Shown: positions 34,943 through 43,655 of the stretch, in pieces | Position numbering within the stretch: position 1 is the stretch's first letter | How the letters are laid out: the number at the start of each line of letters is the position of its first letter | Assembly: GCF_045629565.1 (NCBI RefSeq) | Contig: NZ_JAZQRL010000111.1 | Span: 154,356 to 218,355 of the forward strand | Source: Arcticibacter sp045629565 | GTDB lineage: Bacteria > Bacteroidota > Bacteroidia > Sphingobacteriales > Sphingobacteriaceae | DNA: 64,000 nt | Direction of reading: 5' to 3' | Program-made: the position numbers and the translations under genes | Notes under the pieces: generated by a model | The model's database searches: none | Told to the model about the DNA's origin: nothing | What the model saw: only the letters and a program-made list of their open reading frames with translations

Positions 34943-37834
34943 TTACCTGAGCACGGTTTCCTGCGTGTCGCTGTATGGCAGCTTCTTTTGATCCAGACTG
35001 ATAAATATTTTGTCCAGAACAACTCCCGGGTCCATCATATAAATAGTCAGCTTATGTTTTCCTGATTTCAATTCCGGAATATGGACAGATTTCACCGCCT
35101 GGTTGGTAAGCACATTCCGCTTCCATTCATCCGTTCTTCCAACCGTTTTAAAATTGATTACCTCAAGAGGCCCGTCATCTACCTGCACCGCATACCTTAC
35201 CTCATAATGATTATTTAAGGGAAATGTAGGAAGTGTATAAACATATACCGAAGCCGGCGACGTGCTGAAACTGTAAAACTCATATTCCACCAACGGATTT
35301 CGAAGAATAGCAGCCCGGCTGGTATCCACCGTAGCAGTAAATGGCCGTGATTCCAGCATTTTCCTTTCCGAGCCTATCCCCTCCGTAAGCTCCCAGGCCC
35401 TGTTGCCCGTGTTTCGCGACCGCGTAAAGCTCGAAGCGTGCATACTCACATAACCGTCGCTCCCGATAAAGCCTTTAAAATTCCTGAGCTCAGCGATATT
35501 CCGGTTGTCGACGGTAAGCTCCACAGCATATTCCGTCGCCTGGCTCTTCACCTTCAAAGTCCCGCTTACCGTTTTATCAGCAGGCACCTTTGACCAGTCA
35601 ATTTCCACCCATATCCGATGCTGACTATGCCCGTCCGCGGAACTCAGCATCCCTTCCTTGTTACTCAGTTTAATCCAATCAGCAGAAGGAAGGATCTCGT
35701 ACTTTACATCAGCCTCTTTAGTCAGGTAAACATCCAGAAAATACTTGCTGCCGCTATACCGGTTATAAGCCGGCAGCCTCAACAGCTGGTTAACACCCGC
35801 AGAAGGAGATGCCGATATATCGGCACCTTCCGGACTTACAGCAAATAATGGCGCGACATCGGCCACAGCCAGATCAAGTTCCGGGGGACTGAAAACCGGC
35901 AGATCCCTTGGCTTCATAGACATCATGCCGTTCCACTTGCCTTTAGCAAGCGTTTCATTATAATACCGGGTTTCTTTCACAATCTCATCATGACTGCTGT
36001 TCGCAAGCTTATAATAGTACCGAGCCGAAAGTCTCCCCTCCTTCGCGTAGAGGGCCGCTTTATCCCGGTACAGGTATTTTTTGTTCATCAGAGAAGCACC
36101 CGTCACCGGATACAAGACCAACTGATAGAAAGCATCCCTTTTAAACGGAGGAATATTCGGGGCTATGGCAGCCGCAGCCTTCTGCAGCCGATCATACCGG
36201 TCAATCCGGTTTTGCGCCTCGTCCCCGTAGCGAGTATGATGATATTCAGTAAAACCGACCGGAGTAACTGGCTCAACACCGCTCCAACCCATAAACTCCG
36301 GACGGCGTTCAAATGCCAATTGATAGTATTCCCATAAAACATCCGAAATAGCAGGAGCATTATCCTGACCGAAAACAGCCGAGGCCCACTCCTGAAGATG
36401 TTTCCTGGAATAATCCGACGAAGTAAACGGCTTAATATCATAAGCCATATCCAGGAATAACTCGATATTATATTCCAGCGGCTTAATATCGCCCACGTTC
36501 AAAACCCATACCTTGCGGGCGTTCATCTCATAGGCCTTGGTCATTTCCGTTCTTATCAGGGCCGGATGCGTAGAACTCAGCCACAAATAATCATGAGGCC
36601 TTCCCCAATACGAAGCATGATAATATACACCCGTACCACCGCTTCGCGAGCTCTCCTCCTCATTAGCCAGCCGGTGGATGTAGCCGTAGTTATCATCCGG
36701 CCAGATCAATGTAATATCCTCCGGAACCTTAAGTCCTTCCTCGTAGATATCCAGCACCTCCTTATAAACAGTCAAAGCCTGAGGAACCTTTGTAAGATCC
36801 CGGTTAACATGTTCCCCGATCAGGTTTCGCTGATCTTTCAGTATCGTTTCAATCAGGGGCACTGCCTCTTTCGTCGTCTTCACCCCCTCCATCTTGCCAT
36901 CGTGGATACCCCGCATGCCCAGGGTAAACATCACATTATTCACAGCGCTTTCCTTAACGCGCGATTCCCAATAATTCAGCACCTCCGCCTTATTGGTGAC
37001 ATAGTTAAAATCACCACGTTTCTTGTCCCACTCATCCACATTATTCCTTAGCATCGGCTCCGCGTGCGAAGAGCCCACAACAATTTCATAATCCGCAGCC
37101 ACCTGCTTGTTACCCGGATAATGATAGAACGCTTTCGTGCTCGGATGCATAGCCGGCCAGATCAGGTTCGCTTTCAGACGCAAAAGCAGTTCAAAAACCT
37201 TATCGTATGTTTTCGGTCCGATATCATTCGTTTCCGGTTCAAAAGTTTTAGCTGCCCAGGGTTGTAAACCCCAGTCCTCGTCATTGATAAATATCCCCCG
37301 GTACTGCACACCAGGCGCTTCAGACGTAAAATTATCTATATGGATCGATAATGACGCCTTCCTGACAGGTGCCACATCCGCCCACCAATACCAGGGAGAC
37401 ACGCCGATCTTTTCCGAAATCCCGAATACCCCGTAGGCCGTGCCACGGATATCGCTTCCCGCAATCACCAACGCATGATCTATCTTTTTATTCAGCTTCT
37501 TCACCACGCTGTAGGTATAGGTTTCCCACCGGCCATTGAGGTCCCCGGAGTATTTCCCGCTGATTCCCTTAATCAACGCAGAGCCTATCGTACCGATAAC
37601 GATGACATTACCGGAAGCACCTGAAATATCGGTTGATACCCTTGGCAAATAGCCGGATACCCTTTCAATATCTTGTGCGAGCAGGTTAGCTACAATGGAA
37701 TTCAGCTTTTTATCATCATTCGCATAGACAATCATGACCTTGGTTGATGGAGTGACCAGGTCGAAAGTAGCCGCATGAGCAGAACAGAAAAAGACGGAAA
37801 GGACAATAAAAGCCAGGGGTAATACTTTTCTCAT
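34943..37834 (-). CDS. GH115-family alpha-glucuronidase
   Basis: A 963-residue secreted enzyme (signal peptide about 1-21) of glycoside hydrolase family 115, which removes (4-O-methyl-)glucuronic acid from xylan and related polymers. Family blocks: G-T-A-Y-G-V-F (about 130-136), P-W-Y-W-W-A-D-V (about 147-154), Y-R-G-I-F-I-N-D-E-D-W-G-L (about 179-191), and W-P-A-M-H-P-S-T-K-A-F (about 230-240), then I-W-P-D-D-N-Y-G-Y (about 383-391). The C-terminal beta-sandwich modules fit the usual GH115 layout and length. Controlled plausibly by the AraC regulator 89 bases upstream on the same strand. No other xylanase gene is in the window. Confidence 0.93.
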   Translation of the reverse strand: MRKVLPLAFIVLSVFFCSAHAATFDLVTPSTKVMIVYANDDKKLNSIVANLLAQDIERVSGYLPRVSTDISGASGNVIVIGTIGSALIKGISGKYSGDLNGRWETYTYSVVKKLNKKIDHALVIAGSDIRGTAYGVFGISEKIGVSPWYWWADVAPVRKASLSIHIDNFTSEAPGVQYRGIFINDEDWGLQPWAAKTFEPETNDIGPKTYDKVFELLLRLKANLIWPAMHPSTKAFYHYPGNKQVAADYEIVVGSSHAEPMLRNNVDEWDKKRGDFNYVTNKAEVLNYWESRVKESAVNNVMFTLGMRGIHDGKMEGVKTTKEAVPLIETILKDQRNLIGEHVNRDLTKVPQALTVYKEVLDIYEEGLKVPEDITLIWPDDNYGYIHRLANEEESSRSGGTGVYYHASYWGRPHDYLWLSSTHPALIRTEMTKAYEMNARKVWVLNVGDIKPLEYNIELFLDMAYDIKPFTSSDYSRKHLQEWASAVFGQDNAPAISDVLWEYYQLAFERRPEFMGWSGVEPVTPVGFTEYHHTRYGDEAQNRIDRYDRLQKAAAAIAPNIPPFKRDAFYQLVLYPVTGASLMNKKYLYRDKAALYAKEGRLSARYYYKLANSSHDEIVKETRYYNETLAKGKWNGMMSMKPRDLPVFSPPELDLAVADVAPLFAVSPEGADISASPSAGVNQLLRLPAYNRYSGSKYFLDVYLTKEADVKYEILPSADWIKLSNKEGMLSSADGHSQHRIWVEIDWSKVPADKTVSGTLKVKSQATEYAVELTVDNRNIAELRNFKGFIGSDGYVSMHASSFTRSRNTGNRAWELTEGIGSERKMLESRPFTATVDTSRAAILRNPLVEYEFYSFSTSPASVYVYTLPTFPLNNHYEVRYAVQVDDGPLEVINFKTVGRTDEWKRNVLTNQAVKSVHIPELKSGKHKLTIYMMDPGVVLDKIFISLDQKKLPYSDTQETVLR

Positions 37835-37923
37835 TATAAGTGGTCTTACACACAGGATACCGAAAAGAGAAAAATTACCTACATGCAGAACCTAAAAAAA
37901 TAGAACAATCTGATCCAGTGTAT

Positions 37924-39102
37924 CTATTTACCTTCCAGACTTGCGGCATAGGCACCCGGACTCATATTCATCCGTTTCTTAAACGCCGTATAGAAAGCCG
38001 TTCGGGAGGAGAACCCGCTTTCCAGGGCAAGACCCTCCATAGACAAGCTCTTCCATTCAGATCCGGACCTCATACGCTCCTTTACATATGCTATGCGGTA
38101 ATCATTGATAAAGTCGTTAAAATTTTGCCTGTAGTGATTATTGAGCAATCCCGACAGAATATAAGAAGGGAGGTCCAGTTCCGCAGAGAGGTCACTTAAA
38201 GTCAGGCGCTTCCTTAAAAAAGGCTTTTGCTCCGCCAGATACGCTTCCAGCTTCTCACAATATTCGGTTTTAGGCTGCACAACAACCTGCGGCTCTGATG
38301 GAGACTCAGGCAAGGAAGCCGATTCCGTCTCTTTCGATGTCTGAAAACCAGTACCGTAGAGCAGCTCAGGCCTGAACAGCATATAGTAGCTGATCACCAC
38401 CAGGGAGATCATCATCAGCACAATGGTAAACTGGAAAGAGCGGGCCAGCACCGGAACCAGGGTCATCTCTTCCCGAAACACGCCGAACACCGTCATCGCC
38501 AGGTTACCCGCATACATGAACGTCTCAAAGAGGCTCAGCATCAAAATCCACTTCCAGTTGATCCCGGCAGAGAAGTGCTTTCTGGCGTAAATAATAAGAC
38601 GCCATTGGAAAAACAGGTAAATGATGCTCTGTATACTGCGAAAATAGAAATGAGAAATAGCCGACAGGAAGCCCGCGCCTGTATCGAATACCAGAATTGG
38701 CGATTTCTGTACACGGACAATCTCCGCCATCTTCGCTTCGGCACTCATTCCGAAGTAATAACCGCTTATATCAATTAAAGCAAGAACAATGGGTATAAAA
38801 TGCAGAAGATCCCGGTTCCTGTACCGGTCCGTTCCGTGCAAAGAAGAACGGATATAGAGATAAAAACAAGGAGGAACCAAATAATAAAGAGGGCAGCCGA
38901 TGCGGTAAATAAAAGGATATTCAATCAGCTTTCCCGTATTGAGGATCAGGTAGGTTAGCCCATACCAAACAAGCGCTATAAATGCAATGCCCAGTAACTT
39001 TCGGGGTACAAATCCATTACTTTCCTTAAACAGTAGTACGAAAGAGACAATACTGACAAGAAAAAGAGCGGCTGCCAAAACCCAGTTATTAACATAGAGC
39101 AT
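37924..39102 (-). CDS. Membrane-anchored AraC-family transcriptional regulator
   Basis: A 392-residue protein with about seven N-terminal transmembrane helices (about 5-245) and a C-terminal AraC DNA-binding domain (about 290-388: L-S-D-L-S-A-E-L-D-L-P-S-Y-I-L-S and G-F-S-S-R-T-A-F-Y-T-A-F-K-K-R-M-N-M-S-P). This layout is common in Bacteroidota and links a membrane-sensed signal to nearby genes. The GH115 gene lies directly downstream (89-base gap, no clear promoter), so the two may be co-transcribed. The sensed ligand is unknown. Confidence 0.9.
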   Translation of the reverse strand: MLYVNNWVLAAALFLVSIVSFVLLFKESNGFVPRKLLGIAFIALVWYGLTYLILNTGKLIEYPFIYRIGCPLYYLVPPCFYLYIRSSLHGTDRYRNRDLLHFIPIVLALIDISGYYFGMSAEAKMAEIVRVQKSPILVFDTGAGFLSAISHFYFRSIQSIIYLFFQWRLIIYARKHFSAGINWKWILMLSLFETFMYAGNLAMTVFGVFREEMTLVPVLARSFQFTIVLMMISLVVISYYMLFRPELLYGTGFQTSKETESASLPESPSEPQVVVQPKTEYCEKLEAYLAEQKPFLRKRLTLSDLSAELDLPSYILSGLLNNHYRQNFNDFINDYRIAYVKERMRSGSEWKSLSMEGLALESGFSSRTAFYTAFKKRMNMSPGAYAASLEGK

Positions 39103-39250
39103 AAACGAAAGAAAAAGTACGGTGTAGTGCTTTAAAGATACTGCACTTTACGAAACTTCACGTTTTTATGTTTCAAATTTCACAATCCGGCACACATAGA
39201 CGATGCATAAATGGCAAAAGAAGGAAGATTGCATAGTAAATTTGATCTCA

Positions 39251-39436
39251 ATGAACGCACAACAATTCTCCGAACGTCCCCTGCTCCAATTACCCCAATG
39301 CCCTACATGTAAGTTAGAGACGAACTATCGCATACCCAGACCGGGCATTATAAAAGCGATGCTTCCCTGGGTGAAGGTGAAAAGATACTGGTGTCCGAAA
39401 TGCAATAAGAAATTCTTCACAAGCGGTTCTTCGTGA
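39251..39436 (+). CDS. Zinc-ribbon miniprotein (paralogue of 39501-39707)
   Basis: A 61-residue basic protein with two C-x-x-C pairs (Cys17/Cys20 and Cys48/Cys51) separated by 27 residues, ending K-R-Y-W-C-P-K-C-N-K-K-F-F. This is a one-zinc ribbon. An upstream in-frame ATG at 39203 would add 16 residues, but the ATG at 39251 fits the paralogue better. The convergent neighbour has the same spacing and the shared W-x-x-x-K-[RK]-Y-x-C-x-x-C core. Function unknown; not long enough for an enzyme. Both may bind nucleic acid or a protein partner. Confidence 0.7.
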   Translation: MNAQQFSERPLLQLPQCPTCKLETNYRIPRPGIIKAMLPWVKVKRYWCPKCNKKFFTSGSS

Positions 39437-39464
39437 AGAAAGATTTTACAAGCAAAGCGATGAT

Positions 39465-39488
39465 AGTCCTGCCCCCATGGCAGGGCTT
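39465..39488. terminator. Hairpin between the convergent zinc-ribbon genes
   Basis: Stem AGTCCTGCC / GGCAGGGCT (39465-39473 and 39479-39487, one T-G wobble) with loop CCCAT, lying between the stops at 39436 and 39501. The T-run after it on the plus strand is broken (TCTTTAA), so it is a weak terminator or a stabilising hairpin. Confidence 0.45.
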
Positions 39489-39500
39489 CTTTAACGCTGA

Positions 39501-39707
39501 TTACCTGGCAGTGATATAAAACTGGTGATGGCAATCAGTACAATGATACTTCTTCAGCGATAACCAAAAAAAGTACCTGTCGATGATTTTAGCATTCTCT
39601 ACCCGTACATCTGTATAAGACCGACATTTGGGGCAAGAATGAAGAGGAGCACTGTGGTGCCCTAATCTTACTTTCTGATCCTGGGTAAAACCTGTTATTG
39701 CGCTCAT
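39501..39707 (-). CDS. Zinc-ribbon miniprotein (paralogue of 39251-39436)
   Basis: A 68-residue protein with Cys25/Cys28 and Cys56/Cys59, again 27 residues apart, in C-P-K-C and C-T-D-C pairs, with W-L-S-L-K-K-Y-H-C before the last pair. An ATG at 39740 is in frame and would add M-F-V-Y-L-Y-E-N-N-T-N; the ATG at 39707 is chosen because the family similarity begins after it. Start is 62 bases downstream of the ugd terminator-like hairpin, so it has its own promoter or reads through from ugd. Confidence 0.7.
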   Translation of the reverse strand: MSAITGFTQDQKVRLGHHSAPLHSCPKCRSYTDVRVENAKIIDRYFFWLSLKKYHCTDCHHQFYITAR

Positions 39708-39769
39708 ATTCGTATTGTTTTCATAAAGATATACAAACATTACAAATAACGCAAGAAATAGTTTTTAAA

Positions 39770-39816
39770 AATGTAAGTTTAATATCAAACTAATAAATTT
39801 GATATTAAACTTACAT
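39770..39816 (-). terminator. 20-bp perfect inverted repeat, terminator-like, downstream of ugd
   Basis: Left arm 39770-39789 and right arm 39797-39816 are exact reverse complements over 20 bases with a 7-base loop (CTAATAA). Read on the minus strand after the ugd stop it is followed by TTTTT, so it can act as an intrinsic terminator, although its stem is almost pure A/T apart from four G/C pairs. It also lies upstream of the zinc-ribbon start at 39707 and could be an operator there. Confidence 0.6.
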
Positions 39817-39823
39817 TAAGTAA

Positions 39824-41224
39824 TTATAAAGAAGAGCCGATAGTCTTTACATTAAAACCAATTGCACGTAGCTTTTTCGAGTCAAGCAGGTTTCTGCCAT
39901 CAAATACATTGGCAGGCTTCAACATGTTGTCGTAAATCCGCTGCCAGTCGTAATCCTTGAACTCATCCCACTCCGTCAGCACAGCAATCGCATGGGCGCC
40001 TTTGCAAGCTTCATAAGGATCGGTATAAACCGTCGTTCCGGCTTTGTTTTCTTCCGCATCACGCGTCCGCAGGTAATTCAAATCACCATATACCTGATTC
40101 TCGCCAACTTTCGGATCATATACCGCAACCTGGGCCTGCTCATTCAGCAGATGATCCGCAACATAGATCGCGGCCGACTCCCTGGTATCATTGGTATCCT
40201 TTTTAAATGCCCAGCCCAGGAAAGTGATCTTCTTTCCGTTAACCGTATTATAGGAAGTCTGAATGATCTTATTCGCGAAACGTCTTTTCTGGTGGTCGTT
40301 CATGATGATCACCTGCTCCCAATAATCCGCAACCTCCTGCAAACCGTAGCTGCGCGCGATGTATACCAGGTTCAAAATATCCTTCTGAAAACAAGAACCA
40401 CCAAAACCTACAGAAGCCTTCAGGAACTTAGGGCCTATGCGGCTATCCGTACCAATCGCTCTCGCCACCTCCGTAATATCCGCCTCTGTACGCTCACACA
40501 GTTCCGATAAAGAATTAATAGAGGAAACGCGCTGCGCAAGAAACGCGTTAGCCGTTAATTTAGACAACTCAGAAGACCATACATTGGTCGTTAGGATACG
40601 TTCTCTCGGAACCCAATTCGCATATACATCCACTAACGCCTGAACCGCTTCCTGACCTTCCGGCGTACTATCCCCACCAATCAGTACACGATCCGGCGCG
40701 TCCAGATCTTCCATAGCCGTACCCTCAGCAAGGAACTCAGGATTCGACAGGATCTGGAACTTAACACCATTACCCGTATTGTTCAAAATATCTTTCAGCG
40801 CTTCAGCCGTTCTTACCGGAAGGGTCGATTTCTCCACAATGATCTTGTCACTCTTGGCAACCTGCGCAATCTGACGTGCACATAGTTCGATCCATTTCAG
40901 ATCTGCTGCCTGCCCTTTCCCTGCTCCGTAAGTCTTCGTAGGGGTATTGACAGAAATAAAGACCATGTCCGCTTCATCGATCGCTTTTTCCACATCTGTA
41001 GAAAAGAACAGATTGCGTCCTCTTGCTTCCGCAACGACATCACTCAAACCTGGTTCGTAAATGGGGATATTATTCACATCCTCATCATTCCAGGCGGCGA
41101 TCCGCGCTTCATTCAAATCAACAACCGTAACCTGAATCTCAGGGCACTTTTTTGCGATAACAGACATCGTAGGCCCCCCTACATAACCTGCCCCAATACA
41201 GCAAATCTTTTTGATCTTAGTCAT
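39824..41224 (-). CDS. ugd: UDP-glucose 6-dehydrogenase
   Basis: A 466-residue NAD-dependent enzyme making UDP-glucuronic acid from UDP-glucose by two oxidations. N-terminal I-G-A-G-Y-V-G-G-P-T (10-19), N-T-P-T-K in the nucleotide domain, and G-F-G-G-S-C-F-Q-K-D with the catalytic Cys (about residue 278). The close match to animal and plant enzymes (F-Q-K-D-I, G-W-A-F-K-K-D-T-N-D-T-R-E-S) places it in the eukaryote-like clade of UGDs, which also occurs in Bacteroidota. UDP-GlcA may feed the exopolysaccharide. It stands alone, divergent from the GT26 gene at 41724. Confidence 0.96.
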   Translation of the reverse strand: MTKIKKICCIGAGYVGGPTMSVIAKKCPEIQVTVVDLNEARIAAWNDEDVNNIPIYEPGLSDVVAEARGRNLFFSTDVEKAIDEADMVFISVNTPTKTYGAGKGQAADLKWIELCARQIAQVAKSDKIIVEKSTLPVRTAEALKDILNNTGNGVKFQILSNPEFLAEGTAMEDLDAPDRVLIGGDSTPEGQEAVQALVDVYANWVPRERILTTNVWSSELSKLTANAFLAQRVSSINSLSELCERTEADITEVARAIGTDSRIGPKFLKASVGFGGSCFQKDILNLVYIARSYGLQEVADYWEQVIIMNDHQKRRFANKIIQTSYNTVNGKKITFLGWAFKKDTNDTRESAAIYVADHLLNEQAQVAVYDPKVGENQVYGDLNYLRTRDAEENKAGTTVYTDPYEACKGAHAIAVLTEWDEFKDYDWQRIYDNMLKPANVFDGRNLLDSKKLRAIGFNVKTIGSSL

Positions 41225-41723
41225 AAAAATCTATTCTTCTATTAAATTATATTCTACAGTGTAAATAATATTGCTAAAAAAATCAAGAAACTTTATAAAA
41301 GTAATATTTATTCATCATTTATATCGTCATTCTGAAATATAGGTGATTGACCAAAATCATCCTCATTATTCAGTGGACCAAGAAAACAATTAAATCAGCA
41401 TTAAAATAAAGCATTACTTCACAAAACTGCATAAAAATACACATTAACTTGTGATATTATTAAATCATTGATTACTTTTACCACATATCAATAGCAATAT
41501 CTTACGGGAGCTTCATGCAGATATGAGCATTACGAAAACTATTAATAAAGCGAAATTATACGTCCAAAGCACTTTTACCTTAAAAAGTGCGACACAGACC
41601 CAATTCAATTTATACAGTATTTCTCATATCTTTACAAAAAGGGTACAACTTTTGCGTCTACAATACAGTATAAGTTTATTCCAAACATCCACTAACTAAG
41701 GCATCAATATCAATTAGAAAAGT
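41225..41723. other. AT-rich divergent intergenic region
   Basis: About 500 bases, visibly much more A/T-rich than the coding DNA around it. It must hold the promoters for ugd (left) and the GT26 gene (right). Candidates for the right-hand promoter have one mismatch: TACTTTTA near 41471 (with TTG 21 bases up) and TAAGTTTA near 41670 (with TTTTG 16 bases up). No gene, RNA or repeat array was recognised. Confidence 0.4.
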
Positions 41724-42491
41724 ATGCTTCCTAAAAAAAGAATTCTTTCAATTAACATCTCTCAGGGTAAATATTCACGGTTTGTAGATAGTATTGTTGA
41801 GTTAGCCAGTAATAGGACTTCTTCATACGTATGTGTAGCAAATGTTCACATGCTTGTAGAAGCTCATCAATCCAGAGCGTTCCAAAACGTAGTTAATAGC
41901 GCAGACATAGTAACGCCGGACGGTATGCCCCTTGCAAAATGTTTTAAGATTTTGTATAGACAACGACAAGATAGGGTAGACGGCATGAGTCTGTTACCTG
42001 CACTATTAGAAGAAGCAGATAATAAAAATCTTTCCGTCTATTTCTACGGAGGCTCTCAACAGATGATTAATAAAACCACCGACTATCTCGCTGACATCTA
42101 CCCATCACTTAAGATTGCAGGTGCGTATTCCCCTCCATTTCGACCCTTATCTGAAAATGAGAAGAATAATGTTGCCAGTACTATAATAGCATCAGGAGCT
42201 AACATTGTTTTTGTAGTACTAGGTTGCCCGAAGCAAGAAAGATGGATGCATGAGATGAAGGGAAAAATACCAGGAGTAATGATTGGTATTGGTGGAGCGC
42301 TTCCGGTATTAATCGGCATGCAGAGCCGTGCTCCCGAATGGATGCAGAAAAACAGCTTGGAATGGTTCTACAGATTTATGCAGGAACCGAAAAGACTTTT
42401 TAAAAGATACTTTTCTACCAATAGCACATTCTTATACTTATTGGCTAAAGAGAAGCTCAATTACACAAAGAGGGAGTTACCGTACGGTTAG
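41724..42491 (+). CDS. GT26 (WecG/TagA/CpsF) glycosyltransferase, second copy
   Basis: A 255-residue member of the same family as 3878-4702. Shared blocks: A-D-I-V-T-P-D-G-M-P (60-69, Asp66 as catalytic base), F-Y-G-G, A-Y-S-P-P-F, L-G-C-P-K-Q-E-R-W, and a basic W/R-rich C-terminus (E-W-F-Y-R-F-M-Q-E-P-K-R-L-F-K-R-Y) as the membrane appendage. It is more A/T-rich than its neighbours, which suggests recent acquisition, and lies next to nucleotide-sugar genes and not inside the main transferase cluster. A separate donor or acceptor from copy one is likely. Confidence 0.88.
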   Translation: MLPKKRILSINISQGKYSRFVDSIVELASNRTSSYVCVANVHMLVEAHQSRAFQNVVNSADIVTPDGMPLAKCFKILYRQRQDRVDGMSLLPALLEEADNKNLSVYFYGGSQQMINKTTDYLADIYPSLKIAGAYSPPFRPLSENEKNNVASTIIASGANIVFVVLGCPKQERWMHEMKGKIPGVMIGIGGALPVLIGMQSRAPEWMQKNSLEWFYRFMQEPKRLFKRYFSTNSTFLYLLAKEKLNYTKRELPYG

Positions 42492-42530
42492 TCTCTTCTA
42501 TACAATAACTTAAATACTTAATAAAACACA

Positions 42531-43646
42531 ATGAAGAAAAAGGCTCTCGTAACAGGTATCACTGGTCAGGATGGTGCGTACCTGGCAGAACTATTATTAT
42601 CAAAAGGATATGAGGTACACGGTATTAAACGCAGAAGTTCGCTGTTCAATACCGATCGTATCGATCATCTGTACCAGGACCCGCATGAAGAAGACGTTCG
42701 TTTCATCATGCACTACGGCGATCTTTCCGATTCTACCAACCTGATCCGCATCATTCAGCAAGTGCAGCCTGACGAGATTTATAACCTGGGTGCCATGAGC
42801 CACGTCAAGGTGAGCTTTGACACCCCTGAGTATTCCGCCAATGCCGATGGTATCGGAACCCTGCGTTTGCTCGAAGCTATCCGCATCCTGGGCCTAACAG
42901 AAAAGACCCGCATCTATCAGGCCTCTACATCCGAGCTTTACGGATTGGTGCAGGCTGTTCCACAGTCCGAAACCACTCCTTTCTACCCCCGCTCACCGTA
43001 TGCGGTAGCCAAGATGTACGCCTACTGGATCACCGTCAACTACCGCGAGGCTTATGGCATGTATGCCTGCAACGGTATCCTGTTCAACCATGAGAGCCCG
43101 CTGCGCGGAGAGACCTTCGTAACCCGTAAGATCACCCGCGGTGTTTCCAAGATTGCTTTGGGCATGCAAAGCTGCCTGTACCTGGGCAACCTGGATGCCA
43201 AGCGCGACTGGGGGCATGCCAAAGACTATGTAGAGGCTATGTGGCTGATCCTGCAGCAGGAAAAGGCAGAAGATTTCGTTATCGCTACCGGGGTAACCAC
43301 CACCGTTCGTGATTTCATCCGGATGGCCTTCTCTGAAGTAGGTATCACCATTGAATTCAAAGGTGAAGGAGTCGACGAGAAAGGTTATGTGGTATCCTGC
43401 GCTAACGCAGACTACCAGCTAGAGGCAGGCACACAAGTCGTGGCTGTAGATCCGCGCTACTTCCGCCCTACAGAGGTGGAACTGCTCATCGGAGATCCTA
43501 CCAAATCCAAGACCAAGCTGGGCTGGACACCTAAGTATGATCTTCCGGCTTTGGTAAAAGACATGATGAGTGCAGATGTGGAGCTCTTCCGTAAAGAAAA
43601 GACGCTGAAGGAACTGGGCTATGCCGTTAAAAATCAATACGAATAA
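42531..43646 (+). CDS. gmd: GDP-mannose 4,6-dehydratase
   Basis: A 371-residue SDR enzyme converting GDP-mannose to GDP-4-keto-6-deoxymannose. G-I-T-G-Q-D-G-A-Y-L (9-18) is the NADP-binding loop; S-T-S-E-L-Y-G (about 128-134), Y-P-R-S-P-Y-A-V-A-K (about 147-156) with the catalytic Tyr/Lys, and N-H-E-S-P-L-R-G-E-T-F-V-T-R-K (about 181-195) are diagnostic. Its codon use looks strongly optimised compared with the AT-rich gene before it. Forms a two-gene unit with fcl; the stop TAA at 43644 is followed in the same frame by three codons and the fcl start. Confidence 0.97.
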   Translation: MKKKALVTGITGQDGAYLAELLLSKGYEVHGIKRRSSLFNTDRIDHLYQDPHEEDVRFIMHYGDLSDSTNLIRIIQQVQPDEIYNLGAMSHVKVSFDTPEYSANADGIGTLRLLEAIRILGLTEKTRIYQASTSELYGLVQAVPQSETTPFYPRSPYAVAKMYAYWITVNYREAYGMYACNGILFNHESPLRGETFVTRKITRGVSKIALGMQSCLYLGNLDAKRDWGHAKDYVEAMWLILQQEKAEDFVIATGVTTTVRDFIRMAFSEVGITIEFKGEGVDEKGYVVSCANADYQLEAGTQVVAVDPRYFRPTEVELLIGDPTKSKTKLGWTPKYDLPALVKDMMSADVELFRKEKTLKELGYAVKNQYE

Positions 43647-43655
43647 TACCTCATA

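Noticed and set aside
36566..37051. Open frame on the plus strand, 161 codons
   Set aside because: Mirror frame of the GH115 gene with no motif.
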